A stretch of 64,000 bases of DNA from NCBI GenBank assembly GCA_001604065.1, contig LVAO01000004.1, positions 1-64,000 of the forward strand, in the 5' to 3' direction. Position 1 is the stretch's first letter; every line of letters starts with the position of its first letter. Shown here piece by piece: positions 35,173-44,823 of the stretch. This DNA comes from Clostridiales bacterium Firm_09. GTDB lineage: Bacteria > Bacillota > Clostridia > Christensenellales > DTU072. The notes below the pieces were generated by a model that did no database searches, was not told the origin of the DNA, and saw only the letters and a list, made by a program, of their open reading frames with translations. The translations under genes were made by a program, and so were the position numbers.

Positions 35173-38100
35173 TTACCATGCTCCGGCCATGATTGCGGAT
35201 ACATCCAGGAGAATTTCTGATGTCTGCGGATGAACATAACGATTGAGATAAGCATTGCGAAGAAGCGGCGCAACATAAAGCACAGAACCAGAACTTATGC
35301 CGCTGAAGGCATTCAGCTCGATTTCTACAATCGTTTCCGCACGGATTTCTATGGATTTCAGATTCGCGCAGGCATTGAAAGCAAGGCTGCCTATCCTTTT
35401 TATTGCGCTGTCAAAACCAAATGTTATCGTTTCAAGCTGCAATGCGACAGCCTCCTGAGCAAACGCTTTGTCGGCGACCGTGCTGACGGAACTATCGATC
35501 ACAATAGACGTGACGCCGGACTGGTCAATATATCGGACAAGCACGTTGGCCAGAATAACTTGACCGGTACGGCCCGAAAGCCAACTTGTGCCATAGAAGG
35601 CATCTGCCCCGCAATGCTCAATATCATAAACAGCATCGGGATCCAACTCCAACGTTGAAAGTTTTGGCGATTCGTAAAATGCGCGTGACCCGATGTCTTT
35701 GAGCGAAGACGGCAGTTCTACAGAAACCAGATTGTCACATTCCCAAAATGCGCCTTTACCGATGGAAAGAATATTGGAGGCATCTTCAAAGACAACGCTT
35801 GCAAGACTGCCGCAAAGCGCAAACGCTTCTTGATTGATGCGTATTACCGAAGCCGGTATTGTCATCATGACGATACCGCCGTTTGCGGGACAACGGATGA
35901 GCGCAGCCATATCTTTTGTATAAAGCACTCCGCCTGAGACCGTAAAATAATCTGAAATGTTGTTGCGGATGATAAAGGATGTGATGCCGGTCAGTGAAGT
36001 GAAAGCGCCTTCTTCTATTGTCATCAGGCCGCTGCGGAGTTCTACTTCTCTTATATGGGAAACGCCGGCTGCGTTAAGTGCGTCGGCATAAACCGTCGTT
36101 ACGGGCAGTCCGTCATGCATGAGCGGTATGCGAAGCGTATCCTCACCTCCCACAGGATAAACATATCCCGAAACCGCATAGGCGTTTTGTCCCTCTATCA
36201 ATGTGTATTGGAGACCTTCGGAACCCGTTTCGTTGTCTATCCATTTGGCATAAAAAGTCAGATCGGAAGTCACCGTCAATACAGTGCCGATCAGGATTTT
36301 CGAACCTGCGCGATAGTCCTGACTTGTATACCAGCCGTCAAAACGTAAATCGAGTTCTTCTCCCGGAGCCTCCGGTACAAGCAGCACCAAAGGATTGACG
36401 GGAGAAGAAGTCAAGCTGTTTATATAAGCATTGGGATCAAAAGCCGTACCGTAATCGACGGTAAGAGGCAAACTGCTGCCGTACGTAATCTCATAAAAAG
36501 ATTTATGTTCGACTCCGTATTCGTAACTGACATTTTTATAGCGAATGATATGTTCGTTCGTGGTGACTGCCGCATAAAGAACGACATACGTCACATTATT
36601 TGCGATGACATAATTCTTCAGCTCCGTATAAAAATCCTTAGAAAAATCCCAGAGCGTTTTTGTATAATCATACCATTTGGTTGTGCCGTTATTGTATTGT
36701 GTCTGCCTGTATTTTTTGAAATCATATGCAGGTCTGGACGCCTGCGCGCCGGAAGAAACAGATTGGATCCAAATGGCATAGGCAGTAGAACGTTCATGAT
36801 TGACTTCGGGCGATATCGGGTCGATGACAGACTGCACATAGGGAAGATTGTAGCCGCTGTCCTCATTGATGGTATAAATAAGGTTTTGAGTATCGACAGT
36901 ATAATCAATCGTAAGATTATAATTGTCCGAACCGGCCAATGTATAATACGCGGGCATACAATAATAAACCGTGATATTCTTGGGCGTTGCTTTGAAATAC
37001 AGCGTGACGGACTGGGTGATGCGCGTATTGAAATCAAAAATCTTATCATTGTCGCGCGCTGCATTGGTATGCCATGTGCAGGTATAAACAAGCGGATTGT
37101 AAATCGCAGAAGAAATAACAATGGGAAGGACTTTTTCTCCGTATACGACGGTACGTATTATTGTGTCACCGTAACCGATGAAGTTGACCTGAAAGGATTT
37201 TGCAGTGTAGAATACAAAATACTCCTTGTTTTCGGTAACCGCAAGAGAAAAATTGGGATCCATGGCGACATCCGCCTGATACACCTTCCATATGGCATTA
37301 TACTTTAGGCTTTCGTTGACTTCTGTTGTGGAAGGATCATCCGGATAAAGAGGCGCTGCAGGCACCGTCGCAAGACGAGTATTATATTGCACCTCGATAA
37401 TTTGCTTATATTCTGAAGGAACCGCGGCGGCATTGCCATACTGATTGTACTGCTCTCTGGTGATGCTATAAAAAGTCAAGCTCATCATTTTGGCAGTGTA
37501 TTGAATATAGAACTTTTTCTGTGTCTTTATACCGGTAATGTTGGCGTACGGAAGCTCATCCTCCGTAGCAAAATCCATCCATTTCGCCGTATAAGCCGCC
37601 TCGGGATGCTGTGCATCATAAAAAACGGGGGGGATGTCGTCTCTTTGGAACGTGCCGTTGTACAGCACATCAAAACTTCTGTACACCGTCAGCTTGTCAG
37701 CCCGATAAAAAACCACGTTGACTTTATATTCTGTAAATTCGGCGTATACCGTTGTTCTTTCTGTAACGTTGGTATAGCTTCCGGAGCCGGATACCGTCCA
37801 GCCGGTGAACACATAGCGCACAGAGTTGAAGTCATAGGTGGAGCCGATAACATATTTTGTTGGCAGCACAGCAGATTTTCCGTATTCTATGATCTGTATG
37901 TTTTCGTATGCGCCGGTGATTGCGTTGATGAAACTTACCTCAAACGTGCGTTCGTCGCTCCATTGCGCATAAAAAGTGGTTACGACCGAAGAAAGAATAT
38001 AAGGATAATTTTGTGTGACGCTGAGTTTTGTGCCGGAACCGTTGGGATCCGTATACCAACCTTTGAACCGGAATCCGTCAAGCTTTGGAACAGGCAGTGA

Positions 38101-38589
38101 AATCAGTTTGTTGCCGACGAGAATCGATTCGTCGGCTTCCATAATGTTGGAGGCCACATCGTCAAAATACCCTCTCGCCGATGTGCCGTTTGCGCCCAAC
38201 AATTCATTGCAGTCAAAATAAACCTTATACACAACATCGTCTTGTCGGGCAGCGTTGACAATCACCTGAACGGGAAGTTTTTTATCTCTATAATTGATAA
38301 ATACGGTTTTTGCACCCTGAACTCTCAATTTGTTGATGTCCGCCGCAGAAAGCATGGTCTGGTCTGCATAAACTGTTTCCAATATATTGCCGGCATCGTC
38401 CACCACGGTAAATACGATTTTTGATAAATCGGGGTCCTTTCCCTCTTCAAAAACAAGATCGCTTGCAGAGGATACAAGTACAAGTCTGTCGCCGGATTGA
38501 TCTTCTGAAGTGCAGCCCGAAAGAAATGCGGCAAGCACCGCAACCAGAAGGATGGCAACCGGCAATAGCAATTTATACGTTCTTGTCAT
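35173..38589 (-). CDS. Large surface lipoprotein with InlB-type and BspA-type leucine-rich repeats
   Basis: The signal peptide ends in the lipobox LSGC (Cys26), so the protein is lipid-anchored outside the membrane. Residues about 110-830 contain several Listeria-Bacteroides (InlB B-type) repeats, for example FRFKGWYTDPNGSGTKL and LRFDGWYTSQDY, each ending in an FYAQW-like strand. From about 830 to 1120 there are BspA-type leucine-rich repeats such as LMTIEEGAF, ILSIGKGAFWECDNLVSVELP and IGSRAFYESPKLSTLELD. Such proteins usually mediate adhesion or binding in gut bacteria; the ligand cannot be inferred. A near-consensus promoter precedes it, and it is translationally coupled to the PurL-like gene. 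Confidence 0.88.
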   Translation of the reverse strand: MTRTYKLLLPVAILLVAVLAAFLSGCTSEDQSGDRLVLVSSASDLVFEEGKDPDLSKIVFTVVDDAGNILETVYADQTMLSAADINKLRVQGAKTVFINYRDKKLPVQVIVNAARQDDVVYKVYFDCNELLGANGTSARGYFDDVASNIMEADESILVGNKLISLPVPKLDGFRFKGWYTDPNGSGTKLSVTQNYPYILSSVVTTFYAQWSDERTFEVSFINAITGAYENIQIIEYGKSAVLPTKYVIGSTYDFNSVRYVFTGWTVSGSGSYTNVTERTTVYAEFTEYKVNVVFYRADKLTVYRSFDVLYNGTFQRDDIPPVFYDAQHPEAAYTAKWMDFATEDELPYANITGIKTQKKFYIQYTAKMMSLTFYSITREQYNQYGNAAAVPSEYKQIIEVQYNTRLATVPAAPLYPDDPSTTEVNESLKYNAIWKVYQADVAMDPNFSLAVTENKEYFVFYTAKSFQVNFIGYGDTIIRTVVYGEKVLPIVISSAIYNPLVYTCTWHTNAARDNDKIFDFNTRITQSVTLYFKATPKNITVYYCMPAYYTLAGSDNYNLTIDYTVDTQNLIYTINEDSGYNLPYVQSVIDPISPEVNHERSTAYAIWIQSVSSGAQASRPAYDFKKYRQTQYNNGTTKWYDYTKTLWDFSKDFYTELKNYVIANNVTYVVLYAAVTTNEHIIRYKNVSYEYGVEHKSFYEITYGSSLPLTVDYGTAFDPNAYINSLTSSPVNPLVLLVPEAPGEELDLRFDGWYTSQDYRAGSKILIGTVLTVTSDLTFYAKWIDNETGSEGLQYTLIEGQNAYAVSGYVYPVGGEDTLRIPLMHDGLPVTTVYADALNAAGVSHIREVELRSGLMTIEEGAFTSLTGITSFIIRNNISDYFTVSGGVLYTKDMAALIRCPANGGIVMMTIPASVIRINQEAFALCGSLASVVFEDASNILSIGKGAFWECDNLVSVELPSSLKDIGSRAFYESPKLSTLELDPDAVYDIEHCGADAFYGTSWLSGRTGQVILANVLVRYIDQSGVTSIVIDSSVSTVADKAFAQEAVALQLETITFGFDSAIKRIGSLAFNACANLKSIEIRAETIVEIELNAFSGISSGSVLYVAPLLRNAYLNRYVHPQTSEILLDVSAIMAGAW

Positions 38590-38622
38590 AATGGCACCTG
38601 CTTTACAAAAATCTACACATCC

Positions 38623-38651
38623 AATATATCACTACAGACCATAAAAGTCAA
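38623..38651 (-). promoter_or_regulatory. Strong promoter of the lipoprotein/PurL-like pair
   Basis: The -35 TTGACT (38646-38651), 17 bases, and -10 TATATT (38623-38628), in a very AT-rich upstream region (38652-38700). The predicted start is near 38616, giving a leader of about 27 bases to the ATG at 38589. Confidence 0.8.
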
Positions 38652-38726
38652 TATACAATATAAATGCGCGCATAAATATAATATATTATCAAGATTGCCA
38701 TAGGCCAGGTATGCGGAATAAAAACG

Positions 38727-38756
38727 AAAAAATAAGGCGTCCGCCGGGACGCCTTA
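38727..38756 (-). terminator. Intrinsic terminator of rpsO-pnp
   Basis: On the minus strand TAAGGCGTC and GACGCCTTA (38748-38756 and 38733-38741) form nine perfect pairs around CCGGCG, followed by six Ts (38727-38732). It separates pnp from the lipoprotein operon. Confidence 0.9.
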
Positions 38757-38793
38757 CATCACATGGAATTCATTTCGGATCCATGAATCTTCA

Positions 38794-40878
38794 TTAATAT
38801 TTCTTGACCAACTTGAAGTCCACTCTTCCTTTCTCATCGATCTTGATGCACTTGACGCGCACCCTGTCGCCGATATTGACCACATCTTCCACCTTCTCGA
38901 CTCTCTTATTGGAAAGTTTGCTGATGTGAATCATGCCGTCCCTGCCGGGAGCATATTCGACAAAAGCGCCGAAAGCGAGGATGCGCGCAACGGTGCCGTC
39001 AAATTCATCATCAATTGCGGGTTCGAACACTATGGCATTGATGATTGACATTGCTCTCTCCGCTGCGGCACTGTCGGTTGCGGCAATGAACACCTTGCCG
39101 TCGTCGCTGATATCAATCTTGACACCGGTTTCTTCGATGATTTTGTTGATTACTTTGCCTCCGCTGCCGATGACATCGCGAATCTTATCCGGATCAATTA
39201 CAAAGGAAGTAATTTTGGGGGCATAAGGACTCATATTTTTGCGGGGAGCCGGCAGAACCTCAAGCATTTTTTCAAGAATCTGAAGTCTTCCTTGTCTTGC
39301 CTGTTCGAGCGCGGTGCGGAGAATCGTTTCATTGATGCCCTTTATCTTGATGTCCATCTGGATTGCCGTAATACCGTTTTTGGTACCCGCAACTTTAAAA
39401 TCCATATCGCCAAAGAAATCTTCGAGTCCTTGGATATCGGACATGATATGCAGCTTGTTGTTGACATCGTCCTTGATGAGGCCCATTGCAATGCCTGCCA
39501 CGGGAGCCTTGATCGGAACGCCGGCATCCATCAGCGCAAGGGTAGAACCGCAAACGCTTGCCTGAGAGGTAGAACCGTTGCTTGAGATAACCTCGGACAC
39601 CGTCCGGATGGCATACGGGAACTCTTCTTCTGAAGGAAGCACGGGCTCCAATGCTCTCTCGGCAAGCGCACCGTGTCCAATTTCTCTTCTCCCGGGTGTC
39701 TTGAGCGATTTGGCTTCGCCCGTGCTATAAGGAGGCATATTGTAATGGTGCATATATCTCTTGAAAACATCGTCATCGATGCCTTCAAGTTTCTGCACTT
39801 CGGAAATCGTTCCGAGCGTAGCGGTAGTCAGAACCTGTGTTTGCCCTCTCGTAAACACGGCGCTGCCGTGCACTCTCGGCAGAATGCCGACTTCGCACCA
39901 GATGGGGCGGATTTCTGTAAGCGTTCTGCCATCGGGACGGACACCCTTATCGGCAATCATAGCACGGACGCATTCTTTCTTCATTGCATACAACACGTCC
40001 GCGATGTCTCTGGCATTATCGGGATAGATATCAGCAAAGTGAGCAAAAATATCGGCTTCGATCTCTTCTTCTCTCTTCTCACGCTCTTGCCTGTCAAAAG
40101 TATCAAACATATAATTAACTTTGTCTTTTGCATATTCTTTGACAGCCGCTTCGATTTCTTCCGGTGCGTGATGGAATTCGATTTCTTTTTTGGGTTTGCC
40201 GACCTTTGCTTGAATTTCTTCAATAAAGGCAACAATCTTCTTTATTTCTTCGTGGCCAAAGAGAATGGCGTCCAGCATTTCTGCTTCGCTGATTTCGTTC
40301 GCACCGGCCTCAACCATCATGATTGCGTCCTTCGTTCCGCTTAAAAAAAGGTTGAGACGCGATCTGTCTCTTTGCTCGTTGTCGGGATTGATGACATATT
40401 TGCCGTCCACATAGCCAACAACAACCGATCCTGTCGGTCCGTTGAAAGGAATATCCGATATGGAAAGCGCAACCGAACTGCCAATCATACCGAAAACTTC
40501 GGGCGGGATATTGGTATCTACGGACAGAGCTGTCGCAACAACGGCGACATCGTTGTACAATCCTTTGGGAAATAAGGGACGTATGGGTCTGTCAATCAAT
40601 CTAGATACGAGGATTGCCTTATCGCTCGGACGACCTTCCCTCTTTTTGAATCCGCCGGGAATTTTGCCGACGGCATACATTTTTTCTTCAAAATCCACGC
40701 CAAGAGGAAAGAAATCCATACCCTCTCTTGGTTTTTTTGACATGGTGACGTTGGTCATGACGACGGTATCGCCGCATCTGATAAAGCATTCGCCGTTACT
40801 TTGAGAGCAGTAGCCGCCGATTTCCACACTGACTTCGCGGCCCCCTATTGTAGTCTTGAAAATTGTGCTTTCTTTCAT
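38794..40878 (-). CDS. pnp: Polyribonucleotide nucleotidyltransferase (PNPase)
   Basis: Trimeric 3'-5' phosphorolytic exoribonuclease. Two RNase PH-like domains (about 1-210 and 310-545) flank a helical linker, followed by KH (VIGSGGKVINKIIEETG) and S1 (GTVARILAFGAFVEYAPGRDGMIHISKL) domains. I start at the ATG at 40878, which has a textbook AGGAGGT ribosome binding site and gives 694 residues. A longer reading into the leader is not credible. It follows rpsO as in most bacteria. Confidence 0.96.
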   Translation of the reverse strand: MKESTIFKTTIGGREVSVEIGGYCSQSNGECFIRCGDTVVMTNVTMSKKPREGMDFFPLGVDFEEKMYAVGKIPGGFKKREGRPSDKAILVSRLIDRPIRPLFPKGLYNDVAVVATALSVDTNIPPEVFGMIGSSVALSISDIPFNGPTGSVVVGYVDGKYVINPDNEQRDRSRLNLFLSGTKDAIMMVEAGANEISEAEMLDAILFGHEEIKKIVAFIEEIQAKVGKPKKEIEFHHAPEEIEAAVKEYAKDKVNYMFDTFDRQEREKREEEIEADIFAHFADIYPDNARDIADVLYAMKKECVRAMIADKGVRPDGRTLTEIRPIWCEVGILPRVHGSAVFTRGQTQVLTTATLGTISEVQKLEGIDDDVFKRYMHHYNMPPYSTGEAKSLKTPGRREIGHGALAERALEPVLPSEEEFPYAIRTVSEVISSNGSTSQASVCGSTLALMDAGVPIKAPVAGIAMGLIKDDVNNKLHIMSDIQGLEDFFGDMDFKVAGTKNGITAIQMDIKIKGINETILRTALEQARQGRLQILEKMLEVLPAPRKNMSPYAPKITSFVIDPDKIRDVIGSGGKVINKIIEETGVKIDISDDGKVFIAATDSAAAERAMSIINAIVFEPAIDDEFDGTVARILAFGAFVEYAPGRDGMIHISKLSNKRVEKVEDVVNIGDRVRVKCIKIDEKGRVDFKLVKKY

Positions 40879-41022
40879 GTTACCTCCTGTTTCCGTCCTT
40901 GGAAACGACATATATATTTTTTGTTTTGAAACCGAAAAAGAAAGAAATATGTATACGCAAAAAAATGCTGCCGGCGCCGTTGCTCTTCGCGGGGATCCGC
41001 TGTTGTTTTTTACCAACCGCTT

Positions 41023-41028
41023 ATTATA
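41023..41028 (-). promoter_or_regulatory. Possible -10 element upstream of pnp
   Basis: A perfect TATAAT lies in the 228-base gap between rpsO and pnp, but no acceptable -35 is seen at the right distance. The rest of the gap holds the rpsO hairpin (41066-41096) and GC-rich short inverted repeats near 40985-41000. An independent pnp promoter is possible only. Confidence 0.3.
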
Positions 41029-41065
41029 TAAAAGGTTCGTAAAAAATAACCCGGTTCCCCGTTGA

Positions 41066-41096
41066 AAGGGCTGCTCCCAGAACGGGAACAGCCCTT
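41066..41096 (-). terminator. Strong hairpin between rpsO and pnp
   Basis: AAGGGCTG and CAGCCCTT form eight perfect pairs, extended by a CCC/GGG inner stem, starting ten bases after the rpsO stop. Only three Ts follow directly, with a longer T-run 20 bases further on. It may be a partial terminator or the RNase III-type processing site known between rpsO and pnp in other bacteria. Confidence 0.6.
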
Positions 41097-41106
41097 GACG
41101 AAGGCC

Positions 41107-41370
41107 TTATTTTCTGATATTGAGCACCGAAATAATCGATCTGTAACGCTCGATGTCCAGGTCTCTGAGATAATTAAGAAGACTTCTTCTCTTGCCGACC
41201 ATTTTAAGGAGGCCTCTGCGTCCGTCATGGTCCTTGGGGTGCACGTTAAGGTGCTCGGTAAGCTCGTCGATGCGGGTAGTCAGCAAAGCAATCTGAACTT
41301 CGGGAGAGCCCGTGTCGCCCTCTTTGCGGGCATACTTGTTGATGACTTCTGTTTTTTTGACTTTGTCCAT
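41107..41370 (-). CDS. rpsO: 30S ribosomal protein S15
   Basis: Primary 16S rRNA-binding protein of the 30S platform. The 87-residue sequence shows [33 protein letters not shown] and a C-terminal [12 protein letters not shown] segment. AGGAG lies ten bases upstream of the ATG. Confidence 0.97.
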   Translation of the reverse strand: MDKVKKTEVINKYARKEGDTGSPEVQIALLTTRIDELTEHLNVHPKDHDGRRGLLKMVGKRRSLLNYLRDLDIERYRSIISVLNIRK

Positions 41371-41454
41371 ATTTTACAACTCCTGTATGAGCTGATACGC
41401 CGTATACCCAGTAAAAATAATTCATCCTGACCGAGTATAAGGTATCGCTTTATA

Positions 41455-41483
41455 AATATAACAGATATGGTTTTTAATGTAAA
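41455..41483 (-). promoter_or_regulatory. Promoter of rpsO
   Basis: The -35 TTTACA (41478-41483), 17 bases, and -10 TATATT (41455-41460). The start near 41448 gives a leader of about 78 bases. In it ATACC and GGTAT can pair, and a competing ATAC/GTAT hairpin overlaps, which could serve S15 autoregulation; that is speculative. Confidence 0.72.
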
Positions 41484-41487
41484 GCGA

Positions 41488-42882
41488 TTACACCCCTTTT
41501 TTTGCCAGATAATCGTCCAGACCTTTGGCATTCGGCAGGCGTTCGATGCGGTTTTCGTCTTTATGGACATATTTGCTCATTGCGCCTGCGCCGGCAGACA
41601 AAACAGTCGTCGTCTCCTCCATATAGTCGATATTATACAGGCACTGCTTGCCCGGCAAACAATACCCCACATTTTCCAGATTGTCGGCCATGTTTTTCTG
41701 ACGGTACATATAGTATGGGAGATATCCTGCCGATTTAAGCTCCGCACGCGCAAAATCGACACATTTTTTTACAATTCCTTGCACGTTCTTCTCCATTCCG
41801 TCGTTTCGGAATACGGCGCCACGCTTGATAGAAAGCGTATGGATTGTGATATTCTCCGGACGCAGCGACAGCGTCTTCTTCAAACTGTCGGAAAAATCTT
41901 CAAAATCTTCACCGGGAAGTCCTGCAATCAGATCCATATTGATGTCAAAACCAAACTCCCTTGAGAGCGAAAATGCGAGATAAACCTGCTCCGGCGTATG
42001 CGCTCTTCCCAGTTCGCAAAGTGTCCGGGCCTTGAAAGTCTGAGGGTTGATGGAGATTCTTGTCACCCCCATGGAGGCCAGCATTTCCAGCTTTTCGCGG
42101 GAAAAGCTGTCCGGCCGCCCCGCTTCAACGGTAAATTCCACACCCGGCCGCGCCTGTGCCACTGGCTCCAGAATGGACTTCAATTCATCCGCTTCCAATG
42201 AAGTCGGAGTCCCGCCTCCGACATAGACAGCCCGCACGAAAAGATTTTCTTCCTTGATTTTTTTAAGGATTGCCGACAATTCTTCCCGCACGGCGGCGAT
42301 ATAGGCAGGTATTTTTTTGCGGACCTGCGAAAGCTCGGAGCTGATGAACGAACAATACCTGCATCGGGTGGCGCAAAAAGGAATATTCACAAAAATATCC
42401 GCGCTGTGCGGGTCCGTATCATAGTACCCCGACTGATTTGCGACGACTTCGGCAATGAGACGGGCTCTGTCGGGACTGACAAAAAAAGTATCCCGCAACA
42501 CTTCTTCCGGGTTCCCGTTATTTTGCATCAATTCATAATACAGCTTTGTAGGGCGTACTCCCGTAAGACTTCCGTAAGGAAGTTCCACCCCCGTAATCTC
42601 TTTGCACCAGTCATGCAATGCATTCTTGCAGAAACGTTTTGTAAGCTTTTTATAGAGCAGCCCTTCTTCATAAGCAATCGCAAGCTTTTCTTCCCGGACA
42701 ATCTTTTTTCCGACGCTGATGCCGACAAGAAAGCAATCCCTTTCCTGCCGCACGGTGAGATTCAATTCTTCGTCGGCTTCGGGCGATAAAACAATATAAG
42801 GAGCGTATGCCCGCACAATTTCGGGCACATCGTTAAGATAATCGGGGAGATCCGCGCTCCAACGGAATCGCTTACTGTTCAT
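41488..42882 (-). CDS. hemZ: HemZ-type coproporphyrinogen dehydrogenase, radical SAM
   Basis: A radical SAM enzyme of the HemN/HemZ group. The 4Fe-4S cluster site is CATRCRYC (about residue 170), with VYVGGGTPTSLEADEL and DLIAGLPGEDFEDF typical of the family. An N-terminal domain of about 155 residues is characteristic of HemZ as opposed to HemN/HemW. Radical SAM proteins of this group include haem chaperones, so oxidative decarboxylation of coproporphyrinogen is likely but not certain. No other haem genes are seen. AAGGAT lies upstream of the ATG. Confidence 0.85.
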   Translation of the reverse strand: MNSKRFRWSADLPDYLNDVPEIVRAYAPYIVLSPEADEELNLTVRQERDCFLVGISVGKKIVREEKLAIAYEEGLLYKKLTKRFCKNALHDWCKEITGVELPYGSLTGVRPTKLYYELMQNNGNPEEVLRDTFFVSPDRARLIAEVVANQSGYYDTDPHSADIFVNIPFCATRCRYCSFISSELSQVRKKIPAYIAAVREELSAILKKIKEENLFVRAVYVGGGTPTSLEADELKSILEPVAQARPGVEFTVEAGRPDSFSREKLEMLASMGVTRISINPQTFKARTLCELGRAHTPEQVYLAFSLSREFGFDINMDLIAGLPGEDFEDFSDSLKKTLSLRPENITIHTLSIKRGAVFRNDGMEKNVQGIVKKCVDFARAELKSAGYLPYYMYRQKNMADNLENVGYCLPGKQCLYNIDYMEETTTVLSAGAGAMSKYVHKDENRIERLPNAKGLDDYLAKKGV

Positions 42883-42961
42883 TCTTATCCTTCATTTTAT
42901 CAACGTATCACAGATATCCTCAAGATGCCATGCGCGTTCCGCAAAAAAAACAGCGCTTATC

Positions 42962-43582
42962 CTAAAAAAACAAACCCGGAACATTATAAATTTTTTCTTT
43001 TTCCAGCGTCGTCTCTTCTCCGTGTCCGGGACAGAGAATATAATCCGACGGCAAAGCAAACAGACGACGTATTGAGGCACGCAGCATTTCTGAATTTCCG
43101 CCTTCCAGGTCGGTCCTTCCGTACCCGCCTCCGGCAAAGAGCGTATCGCCGCAGAACATGCAATTTTCTGCAATGTAGCAGCAACTGCCCGGGGAGTGGC
43201 CCGGCGTATGAATGACCCGGAACGTTATTCCGGCTTCGAAAACAGTCATGCCGTCTTCAACCAGAACGTCTGCTTTGCAGGGCGCGCAAGCGGCACCGAA
43301 TACATCGCTCAGATTTCCTTTTCCGGCAAGCATCCCTGCATCCGCAGTATGTATATATATTTTCGCCCCTTCATCCTGCCATGCCGCGGCATTGCCGATG
43401 TGGTCAAAATGTCCGTGCGTCAACAAAGCTGCGACAACTTTGAGGCCCTGCGATTCCGCAAAGGTTTTTATTTTGTCTTTACCGCGCGCAGGATCAATCA
43501 ATACCGCCTCATGGGCATGTTCAAGATAGACAAGGTAGCTGTCCGTCCGGAGCGGGCCGACAACAAAATTCTTTACGATCAT
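42962..43582 (-). CDS. Metallo-beta-lactamase-fold hydrolase (glyoxalase II-like)
   Basis: A 206-residue zinc hydrolase with the HxHxDH motif in THGHFDHIG (about 56-64), the second His in TPGHSPGS, the bridging Asp in CGDTLF and a final CPGHGEET. This is the small YqgX/GloB-like group, usually a hydroxyacylglutathione or general thioester hydrolase; the substrate is unknown. The ATG overlaps the icd stop by four bases. Confidence 0.88.
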   Translation of the reverse strand: MIVKNFVVGPLRTDSYLVYLEHAHEAVLIDPARGKDKIKTFAESQGLKVVAALLTHGHFDHIGNAAAWQDEGAKIYIHTADAGMLAGKGNLSDVFGAACAPCKADVLVEDGMTVFEAGITFRVIHTPGHSPGSCCYIAENCMFCGDTLFAGGGYGRTDLEGGNSEMLRASIRRLFALPSDYILCPGHGEETTLEKEKIYNVPGLFF

Positions 43583-44775
43583 CCGGCAAGCCTCGCCGCA
43601 ATCGCCTCAAGAAAATCCGTTGTACAGACACCCTTGGCGGCAACACCGGGCATATCAAAAAGCCCGACCAGATCTTTGGTCATGATGCCGCTTTCGATGG
43701 TTGCGATGGTCGCTGCCTCCAGTCTGTCCGCAAATGCGGACAAATCCGCAAGGCTGTCCAGCTCCGCCCGTTTTTTTAATGCACCGCTCCAAGCAAAAAT
43801 GGTTGCAACAGGATTTGTCGAAGTCTGCTCGCCCGCCATATATCTGTAAAAATGCCTCGTTACGGTTCCGTGCGCCGCTTCATACTCATACTTGCCGTCG
43901 GGAGAGACCAGTACAGAAGTCATCATTGCAAGCGAACCGAACGCCGTCGCCAGCATATCGCTCATCACATCGCCGTCATAGTTCTTGCACGCCCACACAA
44001 AGCCTCCCTCGCTGCGTATGACCCGCGCAACCGCATCGTCTATCAATGTATAAAAATACTGAATTCCCGCTTCTTCAAATCGGACACGGAATTCGCTCTC
44101 GTACAGCAGCGCGAAAATATCCTTAAAACGGTGATCATAGATTTTGCTGATGGTATCCTTGGCAGAAAACCACAGATCCTGCTTTGTGCCGAGCGCATAG
44201 TTGAAGCAGCTTCTCGCAAAACTGATTATGCTTTTATCCGTATTATGGATAGCTTGTACGATGCCTCCGCCGGACAACTCTTTAACGAGTTTTCTTTCGC
44301 CGTCAGGCAAAACCAATTCTATCCTGCCGCCTTCCGGGACATAAGCTTCGACACCCGCATAGACATCGCCGTAGGCATGACGGGCAATCGTAATGGGCTT
44401 TTTCCAATTTGAAACGACCGGGCGAACACCGTTCACCAAAACAGGCGCACGGAAGACGGTACCGTCCAATATCGTGCGTATCGTACCGTTGGGAGACTTC
44501 CACATTTCCTTCAGCTTATATTCTTCCATACGCTGGGCATTGGGAGTAATGGTCGCGCATTTGACGCCGACGCCCAGACGCTTGATGGCTTCGGCGGCTT
44601 TGACGGTCACGGCATCCGAAGTCTTATCCCGTTCCGGCAGACCTAAATCATAATATTCTGTTTTCAAATCAATAAAGGGCTCAAGCAGCAGACGCTTAAT
44701 GTCTGCCCAGATGATGCGTGTCATTTCGTCGCCGTCCAATTCGACAAGCGGCGTTTTCATAGAAATTTTTGTCAT
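43579..44775 (-). CDS. icd: NADP-dependent isocitrate dehydrogenase, eukaryotic-like type
   Basis: Oxidatively decarboxylates isocitrate to 2-oxoglutarate. It belongs to the homodimeric group related to mitochondrial and cytosolic enzymes: [13 protein letters not shown] near the start, [16 protein letters not shown], the [14 protein letters not shown] metal-binding segment and AAHGTVTRH. At 398 residues it fits. No citrate synthase or aconitase is adjacent, so its role, probably glutamate precursor and NADPH supply, is inferred. GGACGG lies upstream. Confidence 0.93.
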   Translation of the reverse strand: MTKISMKTPLVELDGDEMTRIIWADIKRLLLEPFIDLKTEYYDLGLPERDKTSDAVTVKAAEAIKRLGVGVKCATITPNAQRMEEYKLKEMWKSPNGTIRTILDGTVFRAPVLVNGVRPVVSNWKKPITIARHAYGDVYAGVEAYVPEGGRIELVLPDGERKLVKELSGGGIVQAIHNTDKSIISFARSCFNYALGTKQDLWFSAKDTISKIYDHRFKDIFALLYESEFRVRFEEAGIQYFYTLIDDAVARVIRSEGGFVWACKNYDGDVMSDMLATAFGSLAMMTSVLVSPDGKYEYEAAHGTVTRHFYRYMAGEQTSTNPVATIFAWSGALKKRAELDSLADLSAFADRLEAATIATIESGIMTKDLVGLFDMPGVAAKGVCTTDFLEAIAARLAG

Positions 44776-44823
44776 GTTGATCCGTCCTTTTGGTTGATGA
44801 TTGTGTCTGTTGTATGCTGTCCC

